Both the position numbers and the translations under genes were made by a program. DNA of 64,000 bases from Blasia pusilla (taxonomy: Eukaryota; Marchantiophyta; Marchantiopsida; Blasiales). Numbering within the stretch: position 1 is the stretch's first letter; each line of letters opens with the position of its first letter. Location of the stretch: the NCBI GenBank assembly GCA_050084515.1, contig CM114275.1:21080001-21144000 (forward strand), written 5' to 3'. The notes below the pieces were generated by a model that saw only the letters and a list, made by a program, of their open reading frames with translations, did no database searches and had not been told where the DNA came from. This document shows, in pieces, positions 10,881 through 24,373 of this stretch.

Positions 10881-13219
10881 GAGTCAGAGAGTATGAGAGA
10901 AGGAAACCTGGCTGCCTGAGATACGAACCAAACTTCAAAGAAGCATGAGCCATGAACAGAGACTCTGGAGTTTCAACACGAAGAAGTGTGAGCCAAGAAT
11001 TGAGACTCCAGAGTTAGAACAAGAGAGATCTGGGCACAAAGAAGCCAATAATCGAGACTCCGAACGAGAAAGATATGGGCACCAAGTAGCATGAGTGAAG
11101 AATTGGGCATGAAGAATCCTGAGAACAACGAGACTCAGAGAGTGATGGAGGTACGAAGTGAGGAAGTGAGGCTCCCTCGGCTGGCTGAGGGAGACTATTC
11201 CGAACCCGTAGCTTCAACATGTGTCCTTACCCCACCCTAAACCAAACCCTAGAGCCGCAAGGTCCCGTAATACCCCACTTCCCCTCTCGAACTCCAATGG
11301 CCCAGATTGGGCTTCATGGGACCTATCGGGCCCTGCACCCACCCAACATCTTCTGGCCTCCCCACCTCCTCCCCGGATTTAGCCGACACCTCCTTGTTAT
11401 TGGTAGTTTCATTTCGTTCCCCTATTCTTCTTATCGAGAAATTAACCGGTACTCCTATGCTCATGACAACTTTTTCCCGGGCACTACATATTCCAAACGG
11501 CCCACTTCCGGTTCAACTAATTTTTGCTCTGGCTTTGTCCCCGACATTATCCAACCAAGTCCATTTTTTGGTCTCTCGGAAACGGAAATGGCGACGTTGA
11601 CGCGGAACGCCGGTTCTGCCTGAACCTTGACACATACTAGTGGGGCAATAAGAAAATATTTATGGCCACTACATGCATCCGTTAAATGTTTTTGCTGGGC
11701 AAGCTATCCAACATATTATCTTGGATTCGTGTGATTTTATATCGAGATCTATTTTTTTTTATCCGTGAGAAGTTAATTGGATTTGTGTGACCTTACTTAT
11801 TAGAGTTGTTGACAAGATTTATTGGATTCGTGCGACTTTACTTTTCCATCTTTTAAAAAACAAAATTATTAAGGTTTGTATGACTGTAATTGAAGATTTG
11901 TGCGATTAAGTTGTTCATGTCATTCTAATCTCATCAATTGGATACAAACCTGAATTTTCTAGGTTCGTGTAGACTTGGATTGAAATTTTGTATCCATTCA
12001 CACATTTTTGGCCTCCATGTGAAATCCCATCCCAATCCCTCTAGAGAAAGGGACGCACATTGGTTTGGTACTAAAGACAATAAGAAAATCTTTTGGTAAT
12101 ATAGGTGACAAGAAAAATTGTTGTAACACATAAAACCAAAATTGTTGAAAAAAAATCATGATTGCTCTCATGCATTGCACGAGTTACACACCAACATACT
12201 TTGGATAATAGATGTTTTATGAATAGTCATACAAATGAAGGTCTTCCAACTTCCCATGTAAATTCCCACAACTAAAATAAAACGATCATACAACAAAATT
12301 GATTATTGTGCACCATAATCTATATTTTAATACAAGGAGATTAGATTTTTGTACTTATACTCCCCAAAAAAGTGAAAACCTTCTAAGAAATGAAAATACT
12401 TTAAAACATAGTAAGGTCATTTTTTAGATTTGTGTGGATTCTATATGTAAGGACACTTGTACAATATTGGACCCCCTCTAGTATCCCTCCAATTTTGTAC
12501 TCACCTTAGAACTTCAATAGCTGACATCTCAAGGTTAGCGGAAAAAGAAGAAGAATTTAGAGACATCAAATTTTTAGAGATTATGGAACAACTATTCTAA
12601 GAATATTTGGGTGGATCTAAAATCTTACTCCGATGTGGTCCCCATGGGAAGGTCCCACGAGTCCTAGGCTTGATCATGTACATAATCCGATATGTACCTT
12701 TACACACTTCAACCATTTTGCTCGAAAGTCAAGCAAGTTGTATCAATTACATTCCTTAGGACATCAACAATATCAAGGATCATCCTTTGGTCTTTTGATT
12801 TTCATCCGTGATTTTTGTTGTGTGGATATACGAAAGGAATATGTGAAGTTTGGATAGGTGATCATGATGAAAAGGATCCTCTACCCAAAAATTGTTCAAC
12901 GTGGATTGCCCATAATAATCTATCCAATTAAAAAAGGACAGGGCTTAAAGACATATTCACTTTGAGAGAGGGAATTGAATTGTGGAGAGATAATAAAAAA
13001 AATTAAACACTCACTAGAGAGGGAATTGAATTGCGGAGAGATAATAATAAAAATTAAACTCTCACTGAGGAAATATGAAAGATCCTTACTCCTGAACGCA
13101 CTCCTACTATTCAATATACCGCGTTTTTGTTAATTTGGGTGATACTCGTAAGAAAATGGCGCGCCTTAACGGGTTAAGATAACGGGCGCATGTGGCCGTT
13201 CTTTAGAAGACGGCACGAA
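10881..13219. other. Gene-free DNA upstream of the proteasome gene, with short repeats
   Basis: No reading frame resembles a known family. Between about 11720 and 11910 a short phrase of the type GGATTCGTGTGACTTTA recurs at least four times with substitutions. At 12966-13067 a 51-bp unit starting GAGAGGGAATTGAATTG occurs twice in tandem. GC content and CpG frequency rise from about 13140, marking the approach to the proteasome gene promoter. Confidence 0.6.
12966..13067 (+). repeat. 51-bp tandem duplication
   Basis: The unit begins GAGAGGGAATTGAATTG at 12966 and again at 13017. Both copies continue with GGAGAGATAATAA, an A-rich run, TTAAAC and CTCACT. They differ at a handful of positions. 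Confidence 0.85.
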
Positions 13220-13279
13220 ATAGCGGGTTCAGGGCGAGGAGTACGCACAATAGCGGGTTTAGGGCGAGGAGTACGCACA
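13220..13279 (+). repeat. 30-bp direct repeat in the putative PBF1 promoter
   Basis: The 30-base unit beginning ATAGCGGGTT and ending TACGCACA occurs twice without a gap, differing by one C/T. It ends about 160 bp before the proteasome start codon in CpG-rich DNA, so it probably lies in the promoter or 5' leader. Whether it binds a regulator is unknown. Confidence 0.8.
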
Positions 13280-13441
13280 AAGGAAAGTGACGAAATGCTC
13301 CGATTTGTGACGAGTAGAGGGACTCGAGCGCCAACTGTCGAGAAACAGGTCCGATTTCTTCGAACGTTTTAGGGTGTATTTGCGGACAGGAAGGGAATCG
13401 AGGAGGAGCGATCCGAGCAGCGCTAGGAGAAGAATTGTGGA

Positions 13442-16254
13442 ATGGCGAGGATGATGCCACCGCGTTTGAATCCGTCGGATTCGGCGCACGGACCCGCGCA
13501 GCATCAGACCTGGAGTCCCTACGATAACAATGGCGGGTACGTGCGTGAATGGATTGCTCGTCTTTGTGGCATTCCTCTTCTTTATGTTGTGTCATCGATC
13601 CGTGGAATCAACCTTCAGGCTGAGGCTGGATTCCGGAGGATCCGGAGACGCGGAAACGTACCTATGAATTTAAATGAGGCGTGTAAGGTTTATGGGAGTT
13701 CTTATTGTGTGAAAAAATGTAAGTTCCAGAGCAAACAAGAGATCCGTTGAAGTATCTCAACTTTTGGAAATATACGGAGCGAGTAACGAAGTCGTGAACT
13801 AGCGACTGGGCAAGTATAAAAACAGTCGCCGTGGCGAACGGTTCCTTTCCCTGCTCGCAAGCCTCAAGAATTAGGTTTGAGGGTTTTGAAGATGCCAGTT
13901 GTACTTTTTGGGGTGGATTTTGGAAAGCTATCAGATATATTCGTGCATGTCTGATGTTTTTACCGGTGTGTACAGAACTTGTGTAGCCATCGCAGGTTCG
14001 AACTATTGCGTAATTGCGGCAGATACACGAATGTCGACAGGATTTTCAATTCTAACTCGAGATTACTCCAAAATCTTTAAGATGTACTGCCCCAGACCAT
14101 GTCAATAGCTGTGTGAGGTTTTGATGTGTAAGCATGATTATTTGTAGTTATAATGTTTCGTGGATGCACTTCATATCAAAATTCAAGCGAGTTGACAATC
14201 GAAGGTTCCGCACCTTTTTTATGAAGCTGGAAACTTAAACTAATGGGAAGAAGATAACTGATCGACCTGGTAAATGTTGGACGAGCAGATCTGATACGTG
14301 TGCGCTAGCATCCTCAGGTTTTCAAGCAGACATAAGTGCCCTTCAAAAAAATCTGGATGCCCGACATCAGGTGAGGGAAGTCTTGTGTATGCAAATTACT
14401 CTTTACTGGTACATGGATTTTGAATAGCCAGGAACGTTGACACTTTGAATCTCCAATACCAAGCATTTTCTCGGTTTCTGTCTATCTGGCTACTTCGTTT
14501 CTCTGGTAAAGGTGAGGAAAAGGTGGTACATTAGAGTGTTTTAAGAACTTCCTTCCTAAATCCAATCTTCAGAGCTAAGGAAATAAATGGTCAAGTCATG
14601 GAGACCTCCACAAGCTATGACACGAAATGTTGTGAGGTTCTTAGGTAGATTGCGAATGGGTATTTAAGCCTCCACTTTAGTCTTAGCCATAGTGCTTCTT
14701 GCCAGACTCTTCTGCTTTTCCTCATTCCTCTTTTGTTGCAGCTTTTGTGTTTATTTTTGGAGTATTTGCTTCTCTTGCTTTTTACGGTTGCGCATCTAAT
14801 GGTCATGCTGGGCTTCACAATCTTTGATCAAGGATTGAACCCAGTTCAGAAACTTGGTCGATGGGCTCTGCTATTTGTCCTCGTGCATTAGCCTGAACGT
14901 CTGTAGGCACTTAAACTATAGAAAAATGAGTGCTCTCCTCAATATTGGATGAGTCAAAAGAGAAAATGGAACATTAAAATTCCATGCGAAACTGCCATAT
15001 TCAAGATAATGTTTGATGAGTGTACCCTGCCCCATGACTTGTTACTTTGATATAGCTACTGATTATTAAATGGCAAGCCATGCCTGCTACCGCTCATTTA
15101 TGTCTGTGTTTGATTTGTGCAGACTTATCAACATCAACATAGCAAGCAAATGAGCTGTCCAGCAATGGCACAATTGCTGTCAAACACTCTATACTATAAG
15201 CGTTTCTTCCCATTCTACGCTTTCAATGTTCTCGGTGGTTTAGATGAACAAGGTAATTAACTGATTCCTTTCTTGTTTTACCATTTACTTTTGGCAGAGT
15301 TTGTGACAAGGTTGTCAACCTGTAGTAGCTAAGGGGCTATGGGTTGAAGGAGATTCACAACCAACAAGAAGATGTCTGTGCAGGAAAGGGATGTGTTTAT
15401 GCTTATGATGCTGTGGGTTCGTACGAAAGAGTAGGCTATGCCTCCCAGGGTTCTGGTATGCAGCTCATCATGCCTGTTTTAGACAATCAGCTCAAATCTG
15501 CAAGCCCTCTTGTTCTTCCAAAACAAGTGAGTAATTATTCCTCATAAAGAAGGCACCACCGTATCAATCACGGGATTTTTGTGGTTTGTGTCGGTGAAGA
15601 GTGATACTGCAGCTTGAAGTGATGAATTTTAGACAGCTTGTTGTGAACTGTTTCTTAAGGTTGAAAGAAGTATGTGGAATCACATTTCCAGGTTGTAGTG
15701 GGCAAGTTTCAGCAAGGTAGTCCTTATAAATCCTGTGCCTAATTTTGTTTGTGCATGAATTCTTTCTCCAGTGTTGTGACCATGTTCTCCTGCATGCTTG
15801 TGTTGGTTGGATTGGTTACTTTAGGAATCTGCCACACCACTAACAGAGGCGGAAGCAGTTGATCTCGTAAAAGACACATTTGCGTCTGCTGCTGAACGTG
15901 ACATTTACACGGTGAGGGAACTTTTTAGCCAATCATCTTGATTGCAAGGTCTTTGATTTTGCTATGATGAATCAGTGGATTTGTTTGACAAACCTTCGAC
16001 AAGAACTTTTCTCAGTTGTCCGGGCCCTACCAAAGTTGAACTGGTCCTAGATTAGTTTAGTGTGATTAAAACATTTGGAACAGTGATGGTCATGGTCAGT
16101 GTTTTGTTGTGTGACGGTTACTACATTGGGGATACTCTAGTGTGTGCTTGTCTACTAACACGAGGCCGATTTTTATCAGGGTGATGGTGTGGAGATTATC
16201 ATTATCAATGCTAGTGGAGTGCAGCAAGACTACATGGAGTTGAAAAAAGATTAA
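13442..16254 (+). CDS. PBF1: 20S proteasome subunit beta type-1 (beta-6, PBF1), seven exons
   Basis: Exons: 13442-13536, 13976-14083, 14289-14370, 15123-15252, 15384-15526, 15825-15911 and 16180-16254. Every intron is GT...AG, the phases agree, and the sum is 720 nt (239 residues plus TAA). The protein shows the plant beta-6 signature in order: [121 protein letters not shown] and the C-terminal ELKKD. Beta-6 is a non-catalytic subunit of the two inner rings of the 20S core particle, which degrades ubiquitin-tagged proteins in cytosol and nucleus. The length is slightly above the roughly 223 residues of the Arabidopsis protein because of a longer N-terminus. The start was chosen as the first ATG in frame with WSPYDNNGG. 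Exon 3 ([12 protein letters not shown]) differs a little from the usual family spelling, but the junction keeps the frame, so the gene looks intact. Confidence 0.93.
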
Positions 16255-19200
16255 ACGAAGGTGCAATTTGTCGTGAAGTCCAGTGGTTTACAGTGTGAGT
16301 TCCTACTTTGGTGAAGGAGATTTCAACGTAGGGCTGGCTGCTTGTATAGCATCGATCCAAATTTGCAAGGGGCTTTGCAATTTTGTTTATTTAAATTCTT
16401 GACATGGTTGTGTCTAGCTAGTAGCAGTGGTGCATCTCTTTGGACCCTCAACAATATCCTATGGGTTGTACATTGCAAGAATGGGATGAACCTTGATGTA
16501 AATTCTGTTCACTCGATTTGCCTCATCCTCTCAGGATTCTCGGTCATCTGGTGAGGAATTGGAGCCACATTTGTCACTTCTAGCGTCTTGAATTATATTT
16601 GACGAGCTAGCACTGAAATCAAGTACACGACTTGGTGCAGTTTTGCATGGATGGAGCTCGAAATTGTAGAAATCATCAAATTGTCTACATCACAACACTG
16701 CCAGAACTTTTGCTGCAGTCGCGAAATTCAATTTGACTGGAACTAGTGAGTATGGACTGCATTTTAACTGTTGACGATGGGTTTCCTCCGAAGTGCAGAT
16801 CTGGGGACTGTTTTTGTTTACCCGAACATCAACCATCTCACTTGTGCTGTAAAAGTTCATCAAATCAAAACATGGAAAGGTGTTCTCATGTCCACTTGTG
16901 AGGAGTGGTTGGAACCATCTTGAACTTGAATCTAGTTTTGGCAATGATGAACGTGGCTTTGTTGTCAACAACTGCTACAGGTGGTAGAGTTGGTCTGAGC
17001 ATTTGAATAAATGTGATTCTCCGATAGGCAGGGAGAGTAGAGCTGACATTGTGCGGTTAGTCTTGACCACTTACATTCAAAGGTTTTCCAACCCCTGTTT
17101 ACAGTTGTGTAACCATACTTGGGATTGTCTACCGGGGAAGTAAGCCAGAATGCCTAGGAGGTGGAATCATGCCCACTTTCATATGTGCAAGAGTGTGAAT
17201 GGCATTGTTGGTAACGCATTACATAAGCCCAAAATGTCTATTAACACAATACTCAAAACAGTCAAGACCTCTCTTGCAGTAAACCCAACATAGTAAACCT
17301 CTCAAAAGGTTGTATGAGGCGGGTCTTGGAGCTTGCCTGCCAACCTGAGAAGTCGGTGATATCATGGAAGATATGATAATTTTTCTCTTTATCATGGACA
17401 TAGATGTCCTAAAGGTGATCTTCAAGGAAGCTTTGCGAAACGAAAGGAAGATTACCCTGATTGGTCATACAGTAGGGAGGACAGCAAGATTGCCCTGTTG
17501 ATCAAGTATTCCATCATATGAAAGATGAAAATTTTGAATTCCGACTATCTTAATTTTTGTCTGCTGTGTCCTTGAGTTGCGATCTAGTCCTTTTACCTGG
17601 ATAGGACCATGAAAGGTATGGCGCTTGAGAATCTGAGGGTGTAGATAAGGGGTTGGCTAGTATTTCTCCGTCTATCCTGCTTTTCCCGTCACCTCCGAAA
17701 GCTTTTCGGCTTTCTCCAAAAGCAGCGTGCTCTCTTCTGACTTCTTATGGGTCTGGTCAGTTTTTCCCAGTACATAAATGAATGTTCAGTCTTTCTCCGA
17801 GTCTTCCTTTTCTTCCCAAGTACTTCCATATTCACCTTAACCTTTCCTCAGTTTTTTTTTGGGTGCCCGGTTTTTCACCCTTTAATGCCACAGGTCTTCT
17901 AATAGGACGTCTCACTTGGAGAACATAAATATTTTGACATCCGTTGTGTGTTTGACCATAAAATAGGTACGGCCTCCGTTTATGTCCGAGGAGTTTCGAT
18001 CTTGTCAGATTCCAGAACTTTCAGAGGGACTGAGTTAAACACACAGAGACATGTCCTGTACGTCTGGTCGTAGGAGGTTAGCGTCCACCTCCAATGGCAC
18101 CCCGCACCCGGGGACGGCATTTGACCATAAAACAAGTTATGGCTTCTAATGTCCCGTGTTACAACACATTTCTGAGAAGCCCTAATGTAGGGCTCTGGCC
18201 CTGAAACTTCGTACTGTACTACCCTTGCATGTGGCAAGCTCACTTCCTACCTGGAAAATATCTTTGCTTTGAAAATTGAAACCAATAAGTTTTTTCTCAA
18301 ATACTCCTTTTGTCGGTTTCTTACCGAACAGCTGATTTCCCACAGTTACGATTTATTTGCCAATCTTCTCACGGAATACTTTGAAATCAAGTGGGATAAT
18401 CTCAAAATCTATGGGCAGTACTACAAAGAATGCCGACACTAGTTGAGCTTTGGTGTGGACAAGGAACAATTAGACACGAGTCAGCTTCTCTTCTATGTCT
18501 TTTTGTCTTTGTGTGCTGTCGATCCATTCACCCATTGTAGTGTTAGTTTCAAACTAGTCAGAGTCGTTGCAAAATCCAATCCTCTTCTTACGTCATGCCA
18601 ATCTCCCCTCTATGGGATCTTTTTAAAGTATACCTCCAAATGTGGACTTATTGGTGTTAAGCATACCAAAGTAAAGATTAAGTAATGAATGATAGAATTA
18701 GTGGGTGTGAGATATACTTTTACTTTGGAGAGTTTCATTAATTTGTGTCAAGACATGCTCTTTATTACTGGAGGGCAATCTTTGATTTGTCCAATTCCTT
18801 TTTTCTTTTTCTTTTCCTCTACTCAAAACTGAAAATATATACAAAAGATTATATTTTTAAATGTCACGAACAGAATATGAAATGGTAGTACATTTGGCAT
18901 AGCATTGGTCATAAACAATTGTTTCTTGATTTGGATGTTTATGTCATTGATGTAATGATATAATTTGTTGGAAGAGGAAAATATCATAGGATAGTTGTCA
19001 TCCATGAGTTTGAATGGATAAGATATTGAAGAGGAGCTTATCATAATATTGATGGAAAAGAATTTCAAACTTTTAAAAGATACTTTTGGAACATGTTGGG
19101 TGATTTTGTTCATTACGTTTGTAGTTTCTAGGCCAATAGGTTTGGGCCAAGTATAAGAGACTTCTATTGGAAGGTGTATCAATTCCATTCATGAGTTTAT

Positions 19201-22200
19201 TTACTAGTTTATGGCTATATTTCTATATGCATTCCAAATTTAGTCAAATATTTTTCAACATATTAACAAACCGTTCCTCAAAAGAAAAGAAGAGGTTCTA
19301 TCTAATTGTTGAAAAGCTCAACCAATGGGGAAATAGAATTACTTGCAGGGAAACTTATGTTGTTTTCGTACTAAGATTCCTGTTTAAATTTTAAATCACT
19401 TTTTGAAGTGTTATTATTAGTGTTTTTGTACTTTGTAATTCAATGTCTTATCATTCTCAAAGTGTCATATATAATTTACTTCTAGTTCATATCCACATTA
19501 CAAAATATCTCATGAGAATATTTTGTTTGCATGCATTTTGAGATTATATAACAAAATAAAAATAAATGGTATATCATTTAGCCTCATTCTTAAGTGTATA
19601 TATTTCGACTACGTCCTTCAAAATGAGGGCCCATTAGTAGAAATGGGCAATTACTTGTAACTTTGGAATTCAAATCATAGTTAATACTCAATGTTAACTT
19701 GTTGCTATGAGCATTTGTAAGGGAGGAGGAGGTTGCCGATATTTTTCTAATATTATGGTTATTCCATCATAATGTGGGAATGGGTCTAACTAAGATGTGA
19801 ATGGGTAATCTATTGTTGCTGCCATCTTAGCCAATCCTCCTAATATACGGACAGAAATACTTGACAACACACTTCCATCTTGTCCTCCAAGCATCATTAA
19901 GAAGTCCTTGACCTTACCATCGGTCCTCCTTTGCTTTGATAATCCCTCCTAGTTAGTCATGTCTTGAACATGGCGAGTTTTCACGCCCTCCTAAGCTTAT
20001 TCGAATAGATATGCTCCTCTATATCATACCCATGGTTTACAATTCATGTTAGTCATCGATATGCTAGATTTTAATTCCATGTAGATTTTTAAGAGAAGAT
20101 AAAGACATTGAATTCAAAAGGATATTGAATGTGGTCTCCATCTTCTCCGATTGATGTGATATCTAATTTACAAGGTTGCACGAAAATGGACAAGTCTGTC
20201 CAAAAGACGGATATACCTAACGGGTCCCCCTCCCCAAATTCTTCGGCACCTGGGTGGCCCGTGCGGGCCCGTGATGCGAGAACGGTTGTGGGCTTGGCAA
20301 GGCAAGGTTCGAACAAATGTGCGGGATATCAGCCCTTGCATAGCCTGCACGGGGTGTGCATCAACCCTCACATGGTCCGTAGGATGGTCTCAAGCCCACT
20401 CAAGGTCTATACTCGGCTATGGGTTCTCGGGCTTACACGGACACGTCCATCTTAGGGAAAGACATACGTTCGTGGACACGGATTTTGTGTGTGTGCAAAC
20501 TTGCTAATTTAGCTTACGAAAATTCGTAATCCAAAGTTGTGAGAATGGAATGGTACTAAGTAACCCAATTAGGGAGGCTTAAAGGTATTGTGATGTGGGT
20601 ACAACTTTGATCCCCATTGAGATCATATATGTAGAACTTTTTATAATGTTATTAATTTTTTCCTAAAAATAAGTTTAGAGGGGGAGATTGTCCTATTTTG
20701 GGGGTCATCGTGAGTTTTCCTATTGAAAAATGGGTATCTCCTCAAGTACCTTCTTTGGTTATACAACGGATTTCCATCAGTTGAGTTATAGGAATTGCTA
20801 TAGGGCTAGTTTGAGCCACCCTATAAGACGATTCATAGTTTGGGACAAGCTAGAAATTTTAGATCAACTAAGCCGCAAATAAAAACAAGGTACTTCATTT
20901 TTTCTAAGGCATGTCCATAGCCCATACATTGTGGAGTCCCTTCTCTACTTCTATTTGTTAGCCTTGTCCACCTTACCCTTTGCAAGTAGAAGACTGAAGT
21001 AGCGTTCGGAGACTAAACTAGGTACGCATCCTGCAAGGAAGATTTAGAGAGAAGATGTTCCACAAGTTTGGATGCTAAGTTTCACGTAGAGTCTATCCTT
21101 AAGGGCGTTCGGAATGGTATCCTAGCTCATAATTTGAAACTTGGCCAAATATGAAACTCCTTATCCCAAGGAATGAGTGATTTGGGAGGGAGAGTATTAC
21201 TCCTTTGTTTTTCGTATAGATCCTTCTAGAGTTTTTTGGGTCCCCCTCTCCATGCCATAACATCTTGTTTGGCCGTCAACCCAAACATAAGGAGAGACTT
21301 GTGACTCAGCGTTTGGCTAATTGAACCTTGGATGATTTGGGGTGTGTCTCATGTTTGTTCACTTGCTTTCTTGACTCACCAAGCTCATCTTGGCCTCTAG
21401 CCTTATGATTAGTGTATCTCATTGGTGCACTCGTCTTGACTTATGTCCTTATGTCTTGAGGTTGGTCATGTCAAAATTCGCATATTTTGACTAATCTCAT
21501 GGCATCAATGCTTGCGTGTCTTGATTATTCGTTATTCTCAAGCCGCTTTCCCTCAACTAGGACTACCTTCAAGGCTTTCCGCCCTGCTTGCTTAGCTCCT
21601 AGTTCCTACAAGTGGTCCGCCCCTTTCTTGTAAGACTTGTCTCAAGGAAATTGCACATCTTGATTAGTCTCAATTTGTGACCTGATTTTCCACACTTTCA
21701 TCTCTAGGGTTCATCTCAGGGTTTTTAGCCCATCTTGACCTTTCCTTTCGGGGATCATTTAGCCGTTTCTCTAGTCTTGCAACTTTATAATCTACATTAT
21801 ATCTCAAACATTCCTACTAAGGTAGATCCTCTTTTGATTCCTAATGATTTCTAAATCCACGCTGTTGTATGTGTCTACAATGTAGTTATTTGCAACACTA
21901 TACAAATTTATTCTAATGTTTATATTTTTAAGGGTTCATAAATATGTAATATTCTTATGCGACATTCATTTTAAATGCTAAACTTAGCTACATGCTTTAA
22001 ATTTCAAAAAAATATTAATATACAATTCTCTTCTTAAGACTTCCAACATTAGTCATGCTAATTCTTTTGGATAAAGTTGAAAAATTAAATCCTTTTTAAT
22101 TTATATTTTCTTAAGATCGCAGTTTTATCTTGAAGCCATTCTTACAATTTTTTCCTTTAAATTAATTAAAATTACATATTTACATATTTTAAATAGATTT

Positions 22201-23839
22201 TTTTGCACATTACATGGGATATTTGATATTATAAAATTATGAATTCCATGTATTCTAAAATATCCTATTTTTTTTCCTGAAAAAAGAGAGTTTTGGTATT
22301 TATTTGTGAATCAATTGGGGCATAAATATTTACAATTATGAGCATTAAGGATTGAGAAATGTAAAACTTTTTTTGAATTCTGTGTATATTTCTATTTAAG
22401 ACTAAAAAATTAGATATCACAAATTTGTGTTGGGAAGATTTTTGCGATTTTTTTTTACAAGATTTTGTCAACAAAATATATATTGTTATTTAGATTATCA
22501 TTTGACATATGTTAGATTCTAATGAAGAATATTTTTGGAGGAAAGGTAAGTTTAAATTTTAGATATTGTCGTGAATAACTAAGTCTATGGCGCCCACTCT
22601 TGTAGGGATGTGAGGCGAGTCATGATCATAGGTCCAAGGAGGAAAGACCTTCGTGTGACCCACCAAAATGAAAACCTAGACTAGCAAGTTGGGAGACTAG
22701 GAAGGGTGGCAAAACGAGCCGTGGTACTAACCAGTGGCTAGGCGAGACACACACATGTCTTGTGAGCGTCCTTAGGTGAGAAAGGGGCACCAATGTTGGC
22801 GGGGACAAAGGCAGGGCAAGCAAGGTTTGAGACCTTGGAGCCAAGCTTCAAGTTAAGGGTGAGAAGCAAGGAATACATGAGTAGTGAGGACGGGCGATAT
22901 GAGACTAGTCAAAAAACGCAAAGGGCGCCGAGACAACTAGGAGATGCCAAATGGGAAGTCTCATGGTGTCTCATGGATAGCACCCAAGATGGGTGCTAGC
23001 CATGAGACACATGAAATGCGGGTCCAAGCTCGAAGATGTGTTAGGGGAGTAGAGAGTTGCTTAAGATGTAAGAAGCCTCCATTAAGCCATCTTGATGGAT
23101 ATGTAGTCCACGCTGATCTGTGGGTCGAAAACCACAATTGGGTTGAGGGCCAGAATAAAGAGCTTGAGGGGGGAAATGGGGAAGGTGGGATTCCCTTGGA
23201 GAAGCCTAGAAGTACCTATAGGAGGGGGGGAAACACCCTCCCTCCCTATTCCTATAGGTCTTTGAACCAATAACTAACCATGATGCGTGTTTGTCCATGT
23301 TTCATGTTTGAGCTAGGGGATGTACCTAGAGGAATGAATCGACGCTCAGCACCTTATGGGATCAGGTATAGGTGAGTGACCTGGGGAGATTTGTTGAGGC
23401 TTCCCTGGGAGAAGGTATGGACTTGGGGATCAGCGCTTGGCAGCTTCTCCACTACTTACAAAACATGCAACTGACTGAGTCTTTGGGACTCAATCTAAGT
23501 CTTTTGCTCGCAAAGCTCAAGGTTGGGAGTGCTTCGTGGAAAAAATAGGTGAAGTAGAGGCTGGACTCTATGATAGATGTAAGGGGAAGAAGAAAATAAA
23601 TTTTCAACAAGGAATAGTTTAAGATTTTTTCCATTTAAGAGATAAATTTTAAAAAGGAAGAGGAGGAAAGAACTCGCATGTGAACAACAATTGGACATGG
23701 GTTAGTTGATCCTAAGATGGGGCATTCCTGTCTCAAGGGCACAATGCCCGTTGTGCATCGGGTCAATATTCTCGAATAGGGACGCAACAACGGACGATAA
23801 TGTGGCTCAAACCAAAGACGACCGTAGGGCTTGAACGGC
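16255..23839. other. Long stretch without a recognised gene
   Basis: Downstream of the proteasome gene no reading frame matches a family I know. At 17951 and 18120 a phrase starting TTTGACCATAAAA and continuing with GTCC-rich sequence occurs twice (169-bp offset), a small decayed duplication. Composition shifts from AT-rich (18.6-22.5 kb) to more GC-rich at 20.1-20.5 kb and 22.6-23.5 kb; the latter has GGGG-rich runs and many stops in all frames. It probably consists of untranslated transposon or repeat sequence. Confidence 0.55.
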
Positions 23840-24195
23840 TACTTTGCTGGCCGGGGTGCCCGCATGGCGCGTCCTTGGCTCCCGCCCCTCGGTCAAGCCG
23901 CAGTCCCCTACGCCCAACCCTCAGAGCTAATCCCTTTCTCGAAGTTACGGATCTGTTTAGCTGACTTCCCCTACCTACATTGTTCTATCGACTAGAGGTT
24001 GTTCACCTTGGAGACCCGATGCGGTTATGAGTATGATCGAGTACGATCAATATTTGTTCCTCCATATTTTCATGGGCCGCCAAGGGCGCAGTGGACATCG
24101 CAAGACGTGCGGTGCTTTACTAGCCGATGGACCCCAACCTCCGGTTGATCCAATTTCAAGGTGGGGAAGTTGTTAAAAAAAAGACAAGACCCTTC
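23840..24195 (-). pseudogene. Degenerate 26S rRNA fragment
   Basis: On the minus strand the sequence follows conserved plant 26S rRNA with many C-to-T and G-to-A changes: CAACCGGAGGTTGGGGTCCA, AGCACCGCACGTC, ACTCATAACCGCATC, GTCTCCAAGGTGAACAACCT, GAACAATGTAGG, GATCCGTAACTTCGAGAAA, GGATTAGCTCTGAGGG. The match is collinear over about 280 bases. The lower end (about 23840-23920) falls in a fast-evolving expansion segment and is approximate. It is far too short and mutated to be functional. In the same orientation it precedes ITS1 and 18S pieces. Confidence 0.85.
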
Positions 24196-24373
24196 ATATC
24201 ACGTTCAAATGCACAACTGTTGGGTGCCCAAACGCACCGCTGATCCTTGCCCACTCTAAGGAGGCTGGGGGTCAAGTCTAGGCCGCTCGGCGACCCGGCC
24301 GGGCGATTGCACCTTCGGGTGTGACCCCTTGGGGGACATAGATAATTTTTGCGGGTTTGCTGCATTGTGTGTG
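24196..24373 (-). pseudogene. ITS1 remnant between rRNA fragments
   Basis: Reading from the 18S end on the minus strand, the sequence after the 18S terminus includes CAGCAAACCCGCAAA, resembling the start of plant ITS1 (CAGCAGACCCGCGAAC). About 180 bases later it joins a 26S segment directly. The 5.8S gene, ITS2 and the 5' part of 26S are missing. ITS sequences evolve quickly, so the assignment rests mainly on position and on this short match. Confidence 0.55.

Noticed and set aside
12160-12200. Sequence ATGCATTGCACGAG resembling a Helitron 3' hairpin
   Set aside because: No CTRR end follows at the expected distance and no 5' end was found.
13899-14108. An apparent independent small protein covering exon 2 of the proteasome gene
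   Set aside because: The PBF1 similarity begins only after the acceptor AG at 13975 and ends at the donor at 14084; the outer parts are intron sequence.
18823-19188. 121-codon minus-strand open frame
   Set aside because: Strongly AT-rich composition (Ile/Phe/Lys/Asn/Ser), no domain, no conserved-looking block.
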